Source: Candidatus Nomurabacteria bacterium
GTDB lineage: Bacteria; Patescibacteriota; Minisyncoccia; Phycocordibacterales; UBA9973
DNA: 42,486 nt
Direction of reading: 5' to 3'
Assembly (NCBI GenBank): GCA_020851595.1
Contig: JADZCK010000026.1
Span: 1 to 42,486, forward strand
The notes below the pieces were generated by a model. That model made no database searches. It was not told the origin of the DNA and saw nothing but the letters and a program-made list of their open reading frames with translations. The position numbers and the translations under genes were made by a program. Of this stretch, positions 8,696 to 15,548 are shown in pieces (position 1 is the first letter of the stretch; each line of letters starts with the position of its first letter).

Positions 8696-9058
8696 TTATT
8701 GCCAGTTTTGGAAATTTTAAAGTCCGCGTACCTTTTGTGGCAAAACTATTTAGCACTTGTTCCTAAGACTTCAAAATACTCTCTAGGTAAAACGATAGAT
8801 AAATATTTTATTCAGGTGATTGAGAACATCTTGATTGCTAGTTTTTTAGAGAAACAAGAAAAACAGCCATTTGTTAGAAAAGCGATTATTTCGCTGGATA
8901 CTTTGAAATTTATTTTATACATTCTTTGGGGAATTAAAGGAGCAGATGTAAAAAAGTTTACCCAACTTTCTGAAAAACTCGCTGAAGCAGGCAAACAGCT
9001 TGGCGGTTGGCATGGACAGCTCGTAAAACAAAACTCTCCCGCTAAAGGAGAGAAATGA
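8671..9058 (+). pseudogene. avd: DGR accessory variability determinant (Avd), reading frame interrupted at a C9 tract
   Basis: The ORF open from a TTG at 8699 encodes a four-helix-bundle protein of Avd type: LPVLEILKSAYLLWQNY, then PKTSKYSLGKTIDKYF, and near the end LAEAGKQLGGWHGQLV. Avd binds the RT and TR RNA and is needed for cDNA synthesis in studied DGRs. A TATAAT box points to the ATG at 8671, but from there the frame reads only eight codons (MKTPPPRS, stop at 8692) because of nine C at 8678-8686. Eight or eleven C would give one 128- or 129-residue protein. So this is either a phase-variable gene in the off state, an assembly error, or a gene that really starts at TTG. It lies opposite in orientation to RT, TR and target, which is unusual. 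Confidence 0.8.
9034..9052 (-). repeat. Hairpin at the 3' side of the DGR template repeat
   Basis: Perfect 6-bp inverted repeat CTCTCC/GGAGAG (9034-9039, 9047-9052), overlapping the last avd codons. In the TR sense (minus) it begins 12 nt after the TR ends, at the same distance as the larger hairpin next to VR. Confidence 0.5.
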
Positions 9059-9064
9059 AAAGAG

Positions 9065-9175
9065 TTGTGACGGAGACCGGGGTTGTTCGAGTTCCAGTTG
9101 TTATCGAGCCAGTTCCAGTTCAGCACCACCTTGTCGTCGTTCTCGATGAGGTACGGCACGTTGTCGTCCTGGACA
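9065..9175 (-). repeat. DGR template repeat (TR)
   Basis: 111 bp, aligned without gaps to VR at an offset of 469. The 11 mismatches are at 9068, 9092, 9099, 9101, 9113, 9114, 9119, 9132, 9140, 9152 and 9162. Every one is a T on plus, so an A in the minus-strand TR RNA. TR carries about 32 such adenines, so about a third have changed in VR. Read in the target frame, TR is rich in Asn (AAC-type) codons, which maximise replacement variety. It starts 6 nt after the avd stop and lies antisense to avd orientation. Confidence 0.95.
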
Positions 9176-9250
9176 AACGTATAGAGTGCCATCTATGCCA
9201 CCACCCCTTGAAATCTTTTGTAGATAGCTTGGAGTTGAATATTATTTCGC

Positions 9251-9278
9251 ATCATAATGCGTCAGCATTCTATACCAA
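9251..9278 (-). promoter_or_regulatory. Candidate promoter for the TR RNA
   Basis: On the minus strand TTGGTA (9273-9278), a 16-nt spacer and TATGAT (9251-9256) would start RNA near 9244, about 70 nt before TR. A 5-bp hairpin (CGCAT/ATGCG, 9248-9261) overlaps the -10. The match is moderate, and no other clear promoter lies between TR and the target terminator. Confidence 0.35.
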
Positions 9279-9320
9279 GTATTTTCATTTTTTATGAAGT
9301 TTCTGCATACACCACTCTAT

Positions 9321-9392
9321 CCGAAACCTTGATCTCAGATATTCTCGATGCATGGATACTGGTTTCGGTTGCAAGCATCCGTGAACGCTTGC
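9321..9392. other. Structured intergenic segment between TR and VR
   Basis: Holds two perfect inverted repeats: CCGAAACC/GGTTTCGG (9321-9328, 9361-9368) and GCAAGC/GCTTGC (9371-9376, 9387-9392). No coding signal is convincing. The 470-bp stretch from avd to the target gene contains TR, this segment, a terminator and the VR hairpin. Confidence 0.4.
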
Positions 9393-9426
9393 AGATTAAC
9401 CTACTCCCATTTGAATTTTATCAAAA

Positions 9427-9453
9427 GAAAAACCGTCCTCCAAGCGGTTTTTC
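9427..9453 (-). terminator. Terminator of the DGR target gene (bidirectional shape)
   Basis: Stem AAAAACCG/CGGTTTTT (9428-9435, 9445-9452) with T-runs in either direction. It sits about 75 bp past the target stop codon and would also stop any plus-strand transcript coming through avd. Confidence 0.75.
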
Positions 9454-9480
9454 TTGCTTGTGAGAACGGTTGATATGAAA

Positions 9481-9522
9481 GGCTAAGGCCAGAGGATCCG
9501 AGAGATCCAAGTGGCCAAAGCC
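9481..9522 (-). repeat. Large imperfect hairpin just past the VR
   Basis: Three stacked stems separated by symmetric 3-nt bulges: GGC/GCC (9481-9483, 9520-9522), GGCCA/TGGCC (9487-9491, 9512-9516) and GGATC/GATCC (9494-9498, 9504-9508), with a 5-nt loop. It begins 12 nt beyond the VR end on the minus strand. A hairpin or cruciform at this position is known to be needed for target recognition in the Bordetella phage DGR. Confidence 0.75.
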
Positions 9523-9529
9523 CGAGGAC

Positions 9530-10012
9530 TTACTTGCGACGGAGACCGGGGTTGTTCGAGCTCCAGTGGCTATCGAGCCAGCGCCAGATCAGCACCACCT
9601 CGTCGTCGCTCTCGATGAGGCACGGCACGTAGTCGTCCTGGACACCTCGCCACCCGAAGACGACCTTTCCGGCAAAATGCCACCGGAAAAAGTCGATGTC
9701 CTTGGCCTTCACAGCCTCGAGCTCAGCGAGGTCAGCGAAGCTCGAGAGGAGGCCGGTCTCCTGGAGGTGTGCGTAGATCACGCACCCCCGGACGTACCTG
9801 GAACCCTGCTGCTTCTCGTGGAGCCACAGCTCTGTCCGACCCTCGACGATCGCGGTGACGATGTCGCCACCGCGCCGCAGGGAATCCCGGATCCCAATCA
9901 GTCGATCCCGTCCGGCCTGACCGAAGAGAGTGACGTCCTCTGGTGTCCAGTCGGCCGCCGTGAGGGAGTTACCGAGCTGACGCAACTGTCCTGCGGAAAG
10001 AGGTGAAGACAT
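9530..10012 (-). CDS. DGR target protein with C-terminal variable domain
   Basis: 160 residues from the Met at 10012, chosen because AAGGAG lies 7 nt upstream. The N-terminal part (LSAGQLRQLGNSLTAADWTP) resembles a family I recall from many CPR genomes. The C-terminal segment (WRGVQDDYVPCL ... LDSHWSSNNPGLRRK) is the VR and likely forms a C-type-lectin-like binding surface. Residues differing from the TR translation are Y, C, S, E, I, R, S, H, S and R, mostly where TR encodes Asn. No signal peptide is visible, so the protein may act in the cytoplasm or be exported unconventionally. GC content is far above that of its neighbours, which suggests recent transfer. Confidence 0.9.
   Translation of the reverse strand: MSSPLSAGQLRQLGNSLTAADWTPEDVTLFGQAGRDRLIGIRDSLRRGGDIVTAIVEGRTELWLHEKQQGSRYVRGCVIYAHLQETGLLSSFADLAELEAVKAKDIDFFRWHFAGKVVFGWRGVQDDYVPCLIESDDEVVLIWRWLDSHWSSNNPGLRRK
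9534..9644 (-). repeat. DGR variable repeat (VR)
   Basis: The 3'-terminal 111 bp of the target gene, matching TR at 100 of 111 positions. Homology stops within a few bases of the stop codon on one side and at 9644 on the other. In the 40 bp next to the stop codon there are only two substitutions, consistent with a less variable initiation-of-mutagenic-homing end. Confidence 0.95.
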
Positions 10013-10024
10013 GTCTTTCTCCTT

Positions 10025-10040
10025 GTGACACATGTGCCAC
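10025..10040. promoter_or_regulatory. Near-perfect palindrome upstream of the DGR target
   Basis: GTGACACATGTGCCAC pairs at 7 of 8 positions about its centre and abuts the Shine-Dalgarno of the target gene. It could be an operator or a small mRNA hairpin. Confidence 0.4.
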
Positions 10041-10062
10041 TTCGCTGTTTGATTTTGGCTTT

Positions 10063-10112
10063 CGCCACAGCTTTTAACTTACAAAATTATTTATATGCTA
10101 AAAGCTATGGCG
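10063..10112. repeat. Inverted repeat around the putative target promoter
   Basis: Arms CGCCACAGCTTTTA (10063-10076) and TAAAAGCTATGGCG (10099-10112) match at 13 of 14. The AT-rich 22-nt loop holds TATAAA-like boxes on the minus strand. There is no T-run after either arm, so it is not a normal terminator. Confidence 0.5.
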
Positions 10113-10167
10113 AGTTTCTATTTTCACAACAATTTAAAAGAACAAATTTAATTCCCGTATTAAACAC

Positions 10168-10671
10168 CTAATTTCTTAAAATGTCAATACTTCCATCACT
10201 ATTTAATTTAATTATTCTTGAAGCTTTGCCAGATATTTCTCCCCCATCTAAATAAAAATCGATTGAATCACCAAAATATTCTTTAGCTTGAGAAATATTT
10301 TCTGCTGGAGGTAAACCTTCGGGGTTTGCAGATGGAGCTACAAGTGGGCCTGTTTTTAAAAGTAATTTACGAAGTTCTGGCACATTAGGAAACCTAAAAG
10401 AAACTCCTTTAATTATATAAGTAGTTGGTTCTGTATTTTCTGGAATTTTATATTGAGAAGCCTCAATTCCAAATTTTCTTGTCTCACTCCAATCACCGAT
10501 AAGAGTGATAAATGGCTTACCTAGGGATCTTTTTTTTATTTTATTTATTCGTTCTACGGTTTTTTCATTTAATGCAAGCCCCACAATGCCATAAATAGTG
10601 TCAGTAGGCATTATAGCCACACCGCCTTTTGCTAAGCAATCAATTAAATTTTTATCTTTAAAATCTGGCAT
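10168..10671 (-). CDS. tsaC: Threonylcarbamoyl-AMP synthase (YrdC/Sua5 family)
   Basis: 167 residues covering a single YrdC domain: GGVAIMPTDTIYGIVGLA at the start, KKRSLGKPFITLI, and GPLVAPSANPEGLPPAE with the conserved SAN motif. The enzyme makes threonylcarbamoyl-AMP from Thr, bicarbonate and ATP, the first step of the tRNA t6A37 modification. Length fits bacterial TsaC without the Sua5 tail. It starts 1 nt after tsaE, so the two form an operon with linked function. Confidence 0.94.
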   Translation of the reverse strand: MPDFKDKNLIDCLAKGGVAIMPTDTIYGIVGLALNEKTVERINKIKKRSLGKPFITLIGDWSETRKFGIEASQYKIPENTEPTTYIIKGVSFRFPNVPELRKLLLKTGPLVAPSANPEGLPPAENISQAKEYFGDSIDFYLDGGEISGKASRIIKLNSDGSIDILRN

Positions 10672-10672
10672 T

Positions 10673-11110
10673 TTATTTTAAATTAAAATTTCTTTCTTCC
10701 TCCCCCAAATGCTCTATCTCTATAAAACGCGAATCTTTTGGAATAATATTTTTTACATTTTCCGGCCATTCGATAAAAACCAAGTGTTCTTTGTTGTTTA
10801 TAATTTCATCCCAACCCAAAAGCAATAATTCTTTTTCATCTTTAAGACGATACGCGTCTATATGAAAAAAGAATTTATAACCTTCTAAATTTATTGGGTA
10901 TCTTTTCATAATCACAAAAGTAGGGCTATTCACTTTTTCTTTTATTCCCAAAATTTCAGCAACTGCTTTTGTGAAAGCAGTCTTACCTGCGCCCAAATCA
11001 CCAGACAAAGCGACGATTTTAGCATTCTCTCGCGTATCTTTTTTATGCAAGATTCTGCCAATAAAATCTTTTGCTATTTTGAATGTTTCTTCCACACTTT
11101 TTGAAATCAT
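10673..11110 (-). CDS. tsaE: tRNA threonylcarbamoyladenosine biosynthesis ATPase TsaE
   Basis: 145 residues. The Walker A is SGDLGAGKTAFTKAVA, followed by VNSPTFVIMKRY and FFHIDAYRLKD, all typical of TsaE. It is an ATPase that recycles the TsaBD complex in t6A synthesis. Its start codon is separated from the divergent 11221 gene by 110 bp holding promoters for both directions. Confidence 0.95.
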   Translation of the reverse strand: MISKSVEETFKIAKDFIGRILHKKDTRENAKIVALSGDLGAGKTAFTKAVAEILGIKEKVNSPTFVIMKRYPINLEGYKFFFHIDAYRLKDEKELLLLGWDEIINNKEHLVFIEWPENVKNIIPKDSRFIEIEHLGEEERNFNLK

Positions 11111-11154
11111 ACTGTCATGTTAGCATATTTTAGTGTATTATTAAGTCATACTTG

Positions 11155-11220
11155 TCCCGTACCAAATTTTTGATTACGGGATATAAAGATTAAAATTAAT
11201 ATTAAAATTTTGGTACTGGG
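11155..11220 (+). promoter_or_regulatory. Alternative-pairing leader or operator before the 11221 gene
   Basis: CCCGTACCAAA (11156-11166) can pair either with TACGGG (11175-11180) or with TTTTGGTACTGGG (11208-11220), which abuts the ATG. A TATAAA box at 11182-11187 would start RNA inside the element, so it may be a DNA operator rather than an RNA switch. Confidence 0.3.
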
Positions 11221-11613
11221 ATGATAATAAAGAAAATTGTAAAATTATTCGACAAATTAGAAGATAAAATACGCGGCAAATTGAGCCATTATCCTATTTT
11301 ATACGCTATCATTGGAGGTATTGGAGTAGTTCTTTTCTGGCGAGGAGTGTGGCACACTGCAGACGATATGAATTTAGGAAGTATTATGTCTTTAGTCTTG
11401 GGAACAGTGATTCTTTTGCTCATCGGGGTTTTTGTTTCAGCATTTATCGGTAATCGTCTTATAATATCTGGGCTTGTCGGAGAGAAAAAACTTGAAGAAA
11501 AAGAGGAAGCTGAGATAGAATCCGAAGAAACTCAAATAAAAAATATTCAAAATAGTTTGAATAGAGTAGAAAAAAAACTTGAAACGCTAGAAGAGGAAAT
11601 CGAGAAAAAATAA
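11221..11613 (+). CDS. Small membrane protein with C-terminal coiled coil
   Basis: 130 residues. Two transmembrane helices (about residues 25-40 and 55-80), then a charged, heptad-like tail rich in Glu and Lys (EKEEAEIESEETQIKNIQ...). I cannot name a family. It is convergent with the next gene, with stops 1 nt apart. AT-rich and host-like in composition. Confidence 0.75.
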   Translation: MIIKKIVKLFDKLEDKIRGKLSHYPILYAIIGGIGVVLFWRGVWHTADDMNLGSIMSLVLGTVILLLIGVFVSAFIGNRLIISGLVGEKKLEEKEEAEIESEETQIKNIQNSLNRVEKKLETLEEEIEKK

Positions 11614-11614
11614 A

Positions 11615-11998
11615 TTAAAATTTTTCTGAAATTTTAAAAGTTGCATACCCTAGCAAGCCGAGCTGTATTGTCGGCGTTATTCCTGTTTCTAAAATTGGAA
11701 TAATTGGCATAAGTGCATTGTAAGCCCAACGGCTAGTATTCAAACCATACCACTCATTCAAGATAGCAATAACAGTGCCAAAAACAAGTATCAACCAGCT
11801 TTTGTTTTTCAAGAAATACAAATATAAAAAGGGTAATGAAATAAGAGTAATGAGCAAAGCATCAAAAAGAGAAGCTCGTAGCAAAATAAATTCTGTAATC
11901 TTGCCACCCATATAGTTATCATAAAGAAAAGAATGCAAATTTTCCCAAATTGCATTCAAAACAAAAGCTGTAATAAATATAAAAATTATTTTTTTCAT
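11615..11998 (-). CDS. Four-helix integral membrane protein, unknown function
   Basis: 127 residues with about four hydrophobic helices and a conserved-looking AILNEWYGLNTSRWAYNALMP segment. Small polytopic proteins of this shape occur in several CPR genomes; the function is unknown. The gene is AT-rich like the host backbone. It is the last host-like gene before the island. Confidence 0.7.
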   Translation of the reverse strand: MKKIIFIFITAFVLNAIWENLHSFLYDNYMGGKITEFILLRASLFDALLITLISLPFLYLYFLKNKSWLILVFGTVIAILNEWYGLNTSRWAYNALMPIIPILETGITPTIQLGLLGYATFKISEKF

Positions 11999-12087
11999 AT
12001 TTTATTGGGTCGCGTGGTCGCGCGCGTTAGGACGATATTCGAGCGAATCGACGATGCAACGATTTACATCCCGAGCTTCAAAGATTG

Positions 12088-12125
12088 TTACCCCACACCT
12101 GCTCTCACTACATCTAGTAAATAAT
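12088..12125. repeat. Dispersed TACCCCACA box, left copy
   Basis: TTACCCCACAC followed by TGCTCTCACTACATCTAG, matching copies at 20525, 20662 and 20741 inside the island. The 12001-12140 stretch holds no gene; it also has a GC-rich region with the inverted repeat ATTCG/CGAAT near 12036. Confidence 0.55.
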
Positions 12126-12144
12126 CTAGGCTATAAAAAGAAAG

Positions 12145-13338
12145 TTATAAACTGTCTTGAAATTCACCCTTCGTCGCTTGAAAGTTGTTTATTTCTGTCT
12201 GAGACACAGCTTCGCCACGAGGAAAATCTGTAGTTAGAGGATTAATAGGTGACCCGTTTTCAAACATGGCATATTGAAGATGGGGACCGGTAGAAATCCC
12301 TGTTGATCCTACATATCCGATCACGTCACCTTGCTCAACCGTTGCTCCGGTCTCTACGTCTTTGGCAATCTTTGAAAGATGAGCATACTGAGTAAGGTAG
12401 TTCCCGTGTTTAACTTCAACTGTGATGCCCAAACCTCCCTTTGATCCTGCAACGGTCACTTTGCCATCAGCAGTAGCAATAACTGGTGTGCCTGAGTCAG
12501 CCGCATAATCAATCGCTCGGTGTGGTGTGACTTGCTTAGTCACAGGATTGGTACGCTTGTAACTAAATCCGGAGCTTATACGAGCGTAATTAAGTGGCGA
12601 TTTAAGAAACTGGCGAGCAAGAGACTTTCCCTCAGAATCATAAAATTTATCATTGTAACGAAAAGCGGTATATGTTTTGTCGCCGTTTGTGAATTTTGTA
12701 GCCAGTATTCTTCCTGCGCCTGCGTCCTTGCCATCAAGAGTTCGCTTTTCATACACAACAGAAAAAGAATCTCCCTCGCGTATGTCAGTTGCGAAATCAA
12801 TATCGCTTGAAAAGACATCTGCAATTCCCATAGTTGTCTTGTCTTCGAGTCCTACAGATTGTGCCGCTAAAAACAGAGAGTCGGTAATCGTTCCTTTGGC
12901 TGTCGCATTCTCAATCACATAAGGAATTTCTTCCTCCGTAGCAACGAAAGCATCTTCCTGCTTTTTTACATGAACCACCGTATCACTATTTAATGGATAC
13001 TCCATCGCTGCAAATGCTTCTTGGACAAACACGAGCTTGAGGACCTTTCCGGCGTTCATTTTTGTAAAATCAAAAACATCCTTCGAGGAGCTAAGGATGG
13101 AGTACGCTTGCTCATGGGGAACATTCATACCAGTCATTACCTCGGCGAAGGTATCTCCTGGTTCAATTTTATACTCTTTTACTATACCCTGAGGTAGATC
13201 GCTCTGAGGCAGTAATTGAAGCGCCTCACCTTGCTTTGATACTGCTTTTACATTCTCCGATGCTCCAATTTTGATGCTGACGAGGGGGATGGTCGCTACA
13301 AGCGCGAGCCCAAATCCCCACAGGGCAAATTTCTTCAT
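12145..13338 (-). CDS. Secreted M23-family peptidoglycan endopeptidase-like protein
   Basis: 397 residues. N-terminal signal or anchor helix, an OapA/LysM-like segment (KEYKIEPGDTFAEVMTGMNV), a middle M23-associated domain (IADVFSSDIDFATDIREGDSF), then the M23 domain with HRAIDYAA, which supplies the His and Asp zinc ligands, and GPHLQYAMFENG. The usual HxH is HLQ here, so one zinc ligand is replaced and activity is uncertain. A TACAAT box ends 9 nt before the ATG. It is the last gene of the island cargo run. Confidence 0.9.
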   Translation of the reverse strand: MKKFALWGFGLALVATIPLVSIKIGASENVKAVSKQGEALQLLPQSDLPQGIVKEYKIEPGDTFAEVMTGMNVPHEQAYSILSSSKDVFDFTKMNAGKVLKLVFVQEAFAAMEYPLNSDTVVHVKKQEDAFVATEEEIPYVIENATAKGTITDSLFLAAQSVGLEDKTTMGIADVFSSDIDFATDIREGDSFSVVYEKRTLDGKDAGAGRILATKFTNGDKTYTAFRYNDKFYDSEGKSLARQFLKSPLNYARISSGFSYKRTNPVTKQVTPHRAIDYAADSGTPVIATADGKVTVAGSKGGLGITVEVKHGNYLTQYAHLSKIAKDVETGATVEQGDVIGYVGSTGISTGPHLQYAMFENGSPINPLTTDFPRGEAVSQTEINNFQATKGEFQDSL

Positions 13339-13395
13339 AGGTTATATATTGTAGCGAAAAATGCCGAGCTTATCAAGCTCCTAAAAGCCCTTATT

Positions 13396-15333
13396 CTATG
13401 AGGTTTTAAACAATCTTAGTCCGTTAAGTATTACCAGAATCGCCACTCCGGTATCGGCAGCAATGGCAATGCCGAGGTTCGATATACCAAAGACGGCAAG
13501 GACGATGAAGGCGAGCTTGGAAATGAGTGCTGCGGTCACGTTCTGTTTGACTGTACGGAGTGCTTTCTTTGAAAGTCCTACGGCATATGGGATGTTCAGG
13601 ATGTTGTCATTCATGAGAGCAATGTCAGCCGTTTCAATTGCCACATCAGACCCTTTTGCTCCCATAGCAATACCGACATTTGAAAGTGCCAAAGAGGGGG
13701 CGTCATTGACTCCGTCCCCGACCATCGCCACCGATCCGTATTTGTCTTTGAGCATCTGAATCTTCTTCACCTTTTCATCGGGAAGAAGAGACCCGTGTGC
13801 TTCCTTGATGCCGAGAGTTTCTGCAACGTATGAAGCAGTGTGCTGATTGTCCCCCGTAAGCATAATAGAAGCCACTCCCATTGCAGTAAGTTTCTCAATA
13901 GTCTGCTTAGCTTCATCTTTTATCCTGTCTGAAATGGCAAGAGCACCCATGATTTTGTCGCCTTCGCTTACAAGGACCACGGTCTTGCCTTCACGCTCAA
14001 GCTTTTCTGTCTTTTCCAGAATTTCCTTGGTTGTGACACCATGGGCATCCATGAGCTTTAAATTGCCGACGCAGTGCTCCAGATCGTCGCAAACCATGCA
14101 GGTTGCCTTTCCACCTTTTCCCGCAATATTCTGATAATCCTGCATAGAGTGAGGATTGATCCCTTTTTCTTTTGCATAGGCGAGAATACTTTTCGAGAGC
14201 GGATGTGAAGAAAACTGCTCAACACCTGCAGCATCTTCAAGGACGTCTTTTTCTGTGAAGCCATTGAAAGCGATCACATCTGATATGTATGGCTCCCCGA
14301 GAGTGAGCGTGCCGGTTTTGTCGAACGCAACAGCCCTGACATTCTTGAGCTCCTCAAGATGCTTACCTCCTTTGATGAGCACACCTCGATGCGATGCTCC
14401 ACCGATCGCCGACGTGATGGCGACGGGAGTGGAAATGACAAGAGCACATGGGCATGCGATGACGAGAAGCGTGATCGCCCTCTCAAGCCATATTGCAAAA
14501 GGTTCACCGGTTATGAGAGGTAAGGCAGCAGCAAGGATGAGAGCGATTACAACCACTGCTGGTGTATAGTATTTCGCAAAACTATCGATAAATTCCTGCG
14601 TAGGAGCTTTTGCCTTCTGTGCCTGCTCGACAAGGGCTATGATTTTTGAAAAAGTGGAATTCTTGCTCTCCTTAGTCACCTCAATTTCTAAATATCCATT
14701 TTCATTCAGGGTTCCCGCAAAAACAGTGTCACCTTCTCGCTTGTCCTTCGGAATAGATTCACCGGTGATAGTTGCTTCATTTACCGCTGATAGACCTTTA
14801 ACAACTTTGCCGTCGAGTGGTATGAGTTCTCCGGGCTTTACCTGCACCTTCTGTCCGACAAGCACTTCGCTTACTGGAATAGTCTTTCCATCAAGAAGCG
14901 TTGCAGTCTGTGGCGACTTATGAAGAAGTGCTTGGAGTGCCCTGCGGGACCTGTCTATACCATAATCCTCAAATGCTTCCGCGAGTGAGAAAAAGAATAT
15001 TACAGCTGCTGCTTCGGGTAGCTCTCCAAGATATATCGCACCGAGCGAAGCAATCACCACGAGAAAATCAATGTTGAGAAATTTCTGTTTTGTGAGTCCA
15101 CGCCATGCGCCCTTGATTACATAGATGCCCCCTGAAGCAATGGCGAGGGAGTAGACCGCTGTCACTATCTCTGGATTGAATCCGGAGAGATTGAGAAAAA
15201 AACCTACAACAACGGAAATCCCCGCGACCCAGGTAAGGAGTTTTTTCCAATTCACACTCAATGACGAAACCGCAGACTTATCTGTCTCGGGTTCGCAATG
15301 GTCACATGTGTTGTTTTGGATTTGGCTTGGCAT
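13396..15333 (-). CDS. P1B-type heavy-metal ATPase, Zn/Cd/Pb type
   Basis: 645 residues. No HMA domain; the N-terminus has NTCDHCEPE instead. Motifs: TGESIP, the metal-site CPCALVISTP (zinc-type rather than copper-type), DKTGTLT with the phosphorylated Asp, SSHPLSKS and [10 protein letters not shown]. It exports Zn2+, Cd2+ or Pb2+ from the cytoplasm using ATP. The nucleotide domain carries an unusual Cys cluster CMVCDDLEHC. It starts 3 nt after the small 15337 gene. No divergent metal regulator is adjacent. Confidence 0.93.
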   Translation of the reverse strand: MPSQIQNNTCDHCEPETDKSAVSSLSVNWKKLLTWVAGISVVVGFFLNLSGFNPEIVTAVYSLAIASGGIYVIKGAWRGLTKQKFLNIDFLVVIASLGAIYLGELPEAAAVIFFFSLAEAFEDYGIDRSRRALQALLHKSPQTATLLDGKTIPVSEVLVGQKVQVKPGELIPLDGKVVKGLSAVNEATITGESIPKDKREGDTVFAGTLNENGYLEIEVTKESKNSTFSKIIALVEQAQKAKAPTQEFIDSFAKYYTPAVVVIALILAAALPLITGEPFAIWLERAITLLVIACPCALVISTPVAITSAIGGASHRGVLIKGGKHLEELKNVRAVAFDKTGTLTLGEPYISDVIAFNGFTEKDVLEDAAGVEQFSSHPLSKSILAYAKEKGINPHSMQDYQNIAGKGGKATCMVCDDLEHCVGNLKLMDAHGVTTKEILEKTEKLEREGKTVVLVSEGDKIMGALAISDRIKDEAKQTIEKLTAMGVASIMLTGDNQHTASYVAETLGIKEAHGSLLPDEKVKKIQMLKDKYGSVAMVGDGVNDAPSLALSNVGIAMGAKGSDVAIETADIALMNDNILNIPYAVGLSKKALRTVKQNVTAALISKLAFIVLAVFGISNLGIAIAADTGVAILVILNGLRLFKTS

Positions 15334-15336
15334 TGA

Positions 15337-15534
15337 TTATTTGTTACCGCTCTTGCTCTTTGCGGCAGCCTTTAACTCTTTCCAAAAAGCTTTGTGTATC
15401 GACATTGTATCTTTCAGATGTTTTCTGACCAACTTCTTAACGTCGGTTTTCGCATCAGTGAATACCTCTTTGTGAATACGTACCTCTTCGTTAGTGTGAT
15501 CTTTTAAAGATTTCAATATTTTTTGAATGTTCAT
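15337..15534 (-). CDS. Small charged protein upstream of the zinc-type ATPase
   Basis: 65 residues, highly charged and probably helical (NEEVRIHKEVFTDAKTDVKK, ending KAAAKSKSGNK). Three His are spread through the helix. No family recognised. The tight spacing (3 nt) to the ATPase gene suggests cotranslation. Confidence 0.6.
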   Translation of the reverse strand: MNIQKILKSLKDHTNEEVRIHKEVFTDAKTDVKKLVRKHLKDTMSIHKAFWKELKAAAKSKSGNK

Positions 15535-15548
15535 GAATTTAAATTAGA

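Noticed and set aside
8812-9192. Minus-strand ORF covering TR and the avd antisense
   Set aside because: It is the TR read in the target frame plus antisense of avd; no start signal and no independent domain.
10077-10098. Invertible promoter between the arms upstream of the DGR target
   Set aside because: The 22-bp loop is too small for a known invertase system, and no invertase gene is adjacent.
12001-12144. attL copy of the tRNA-His end
   Set aside because: No match to the tRNA 3' end found; a serine integrase core may be only 2-3 bp, so the left end stays unplaced.
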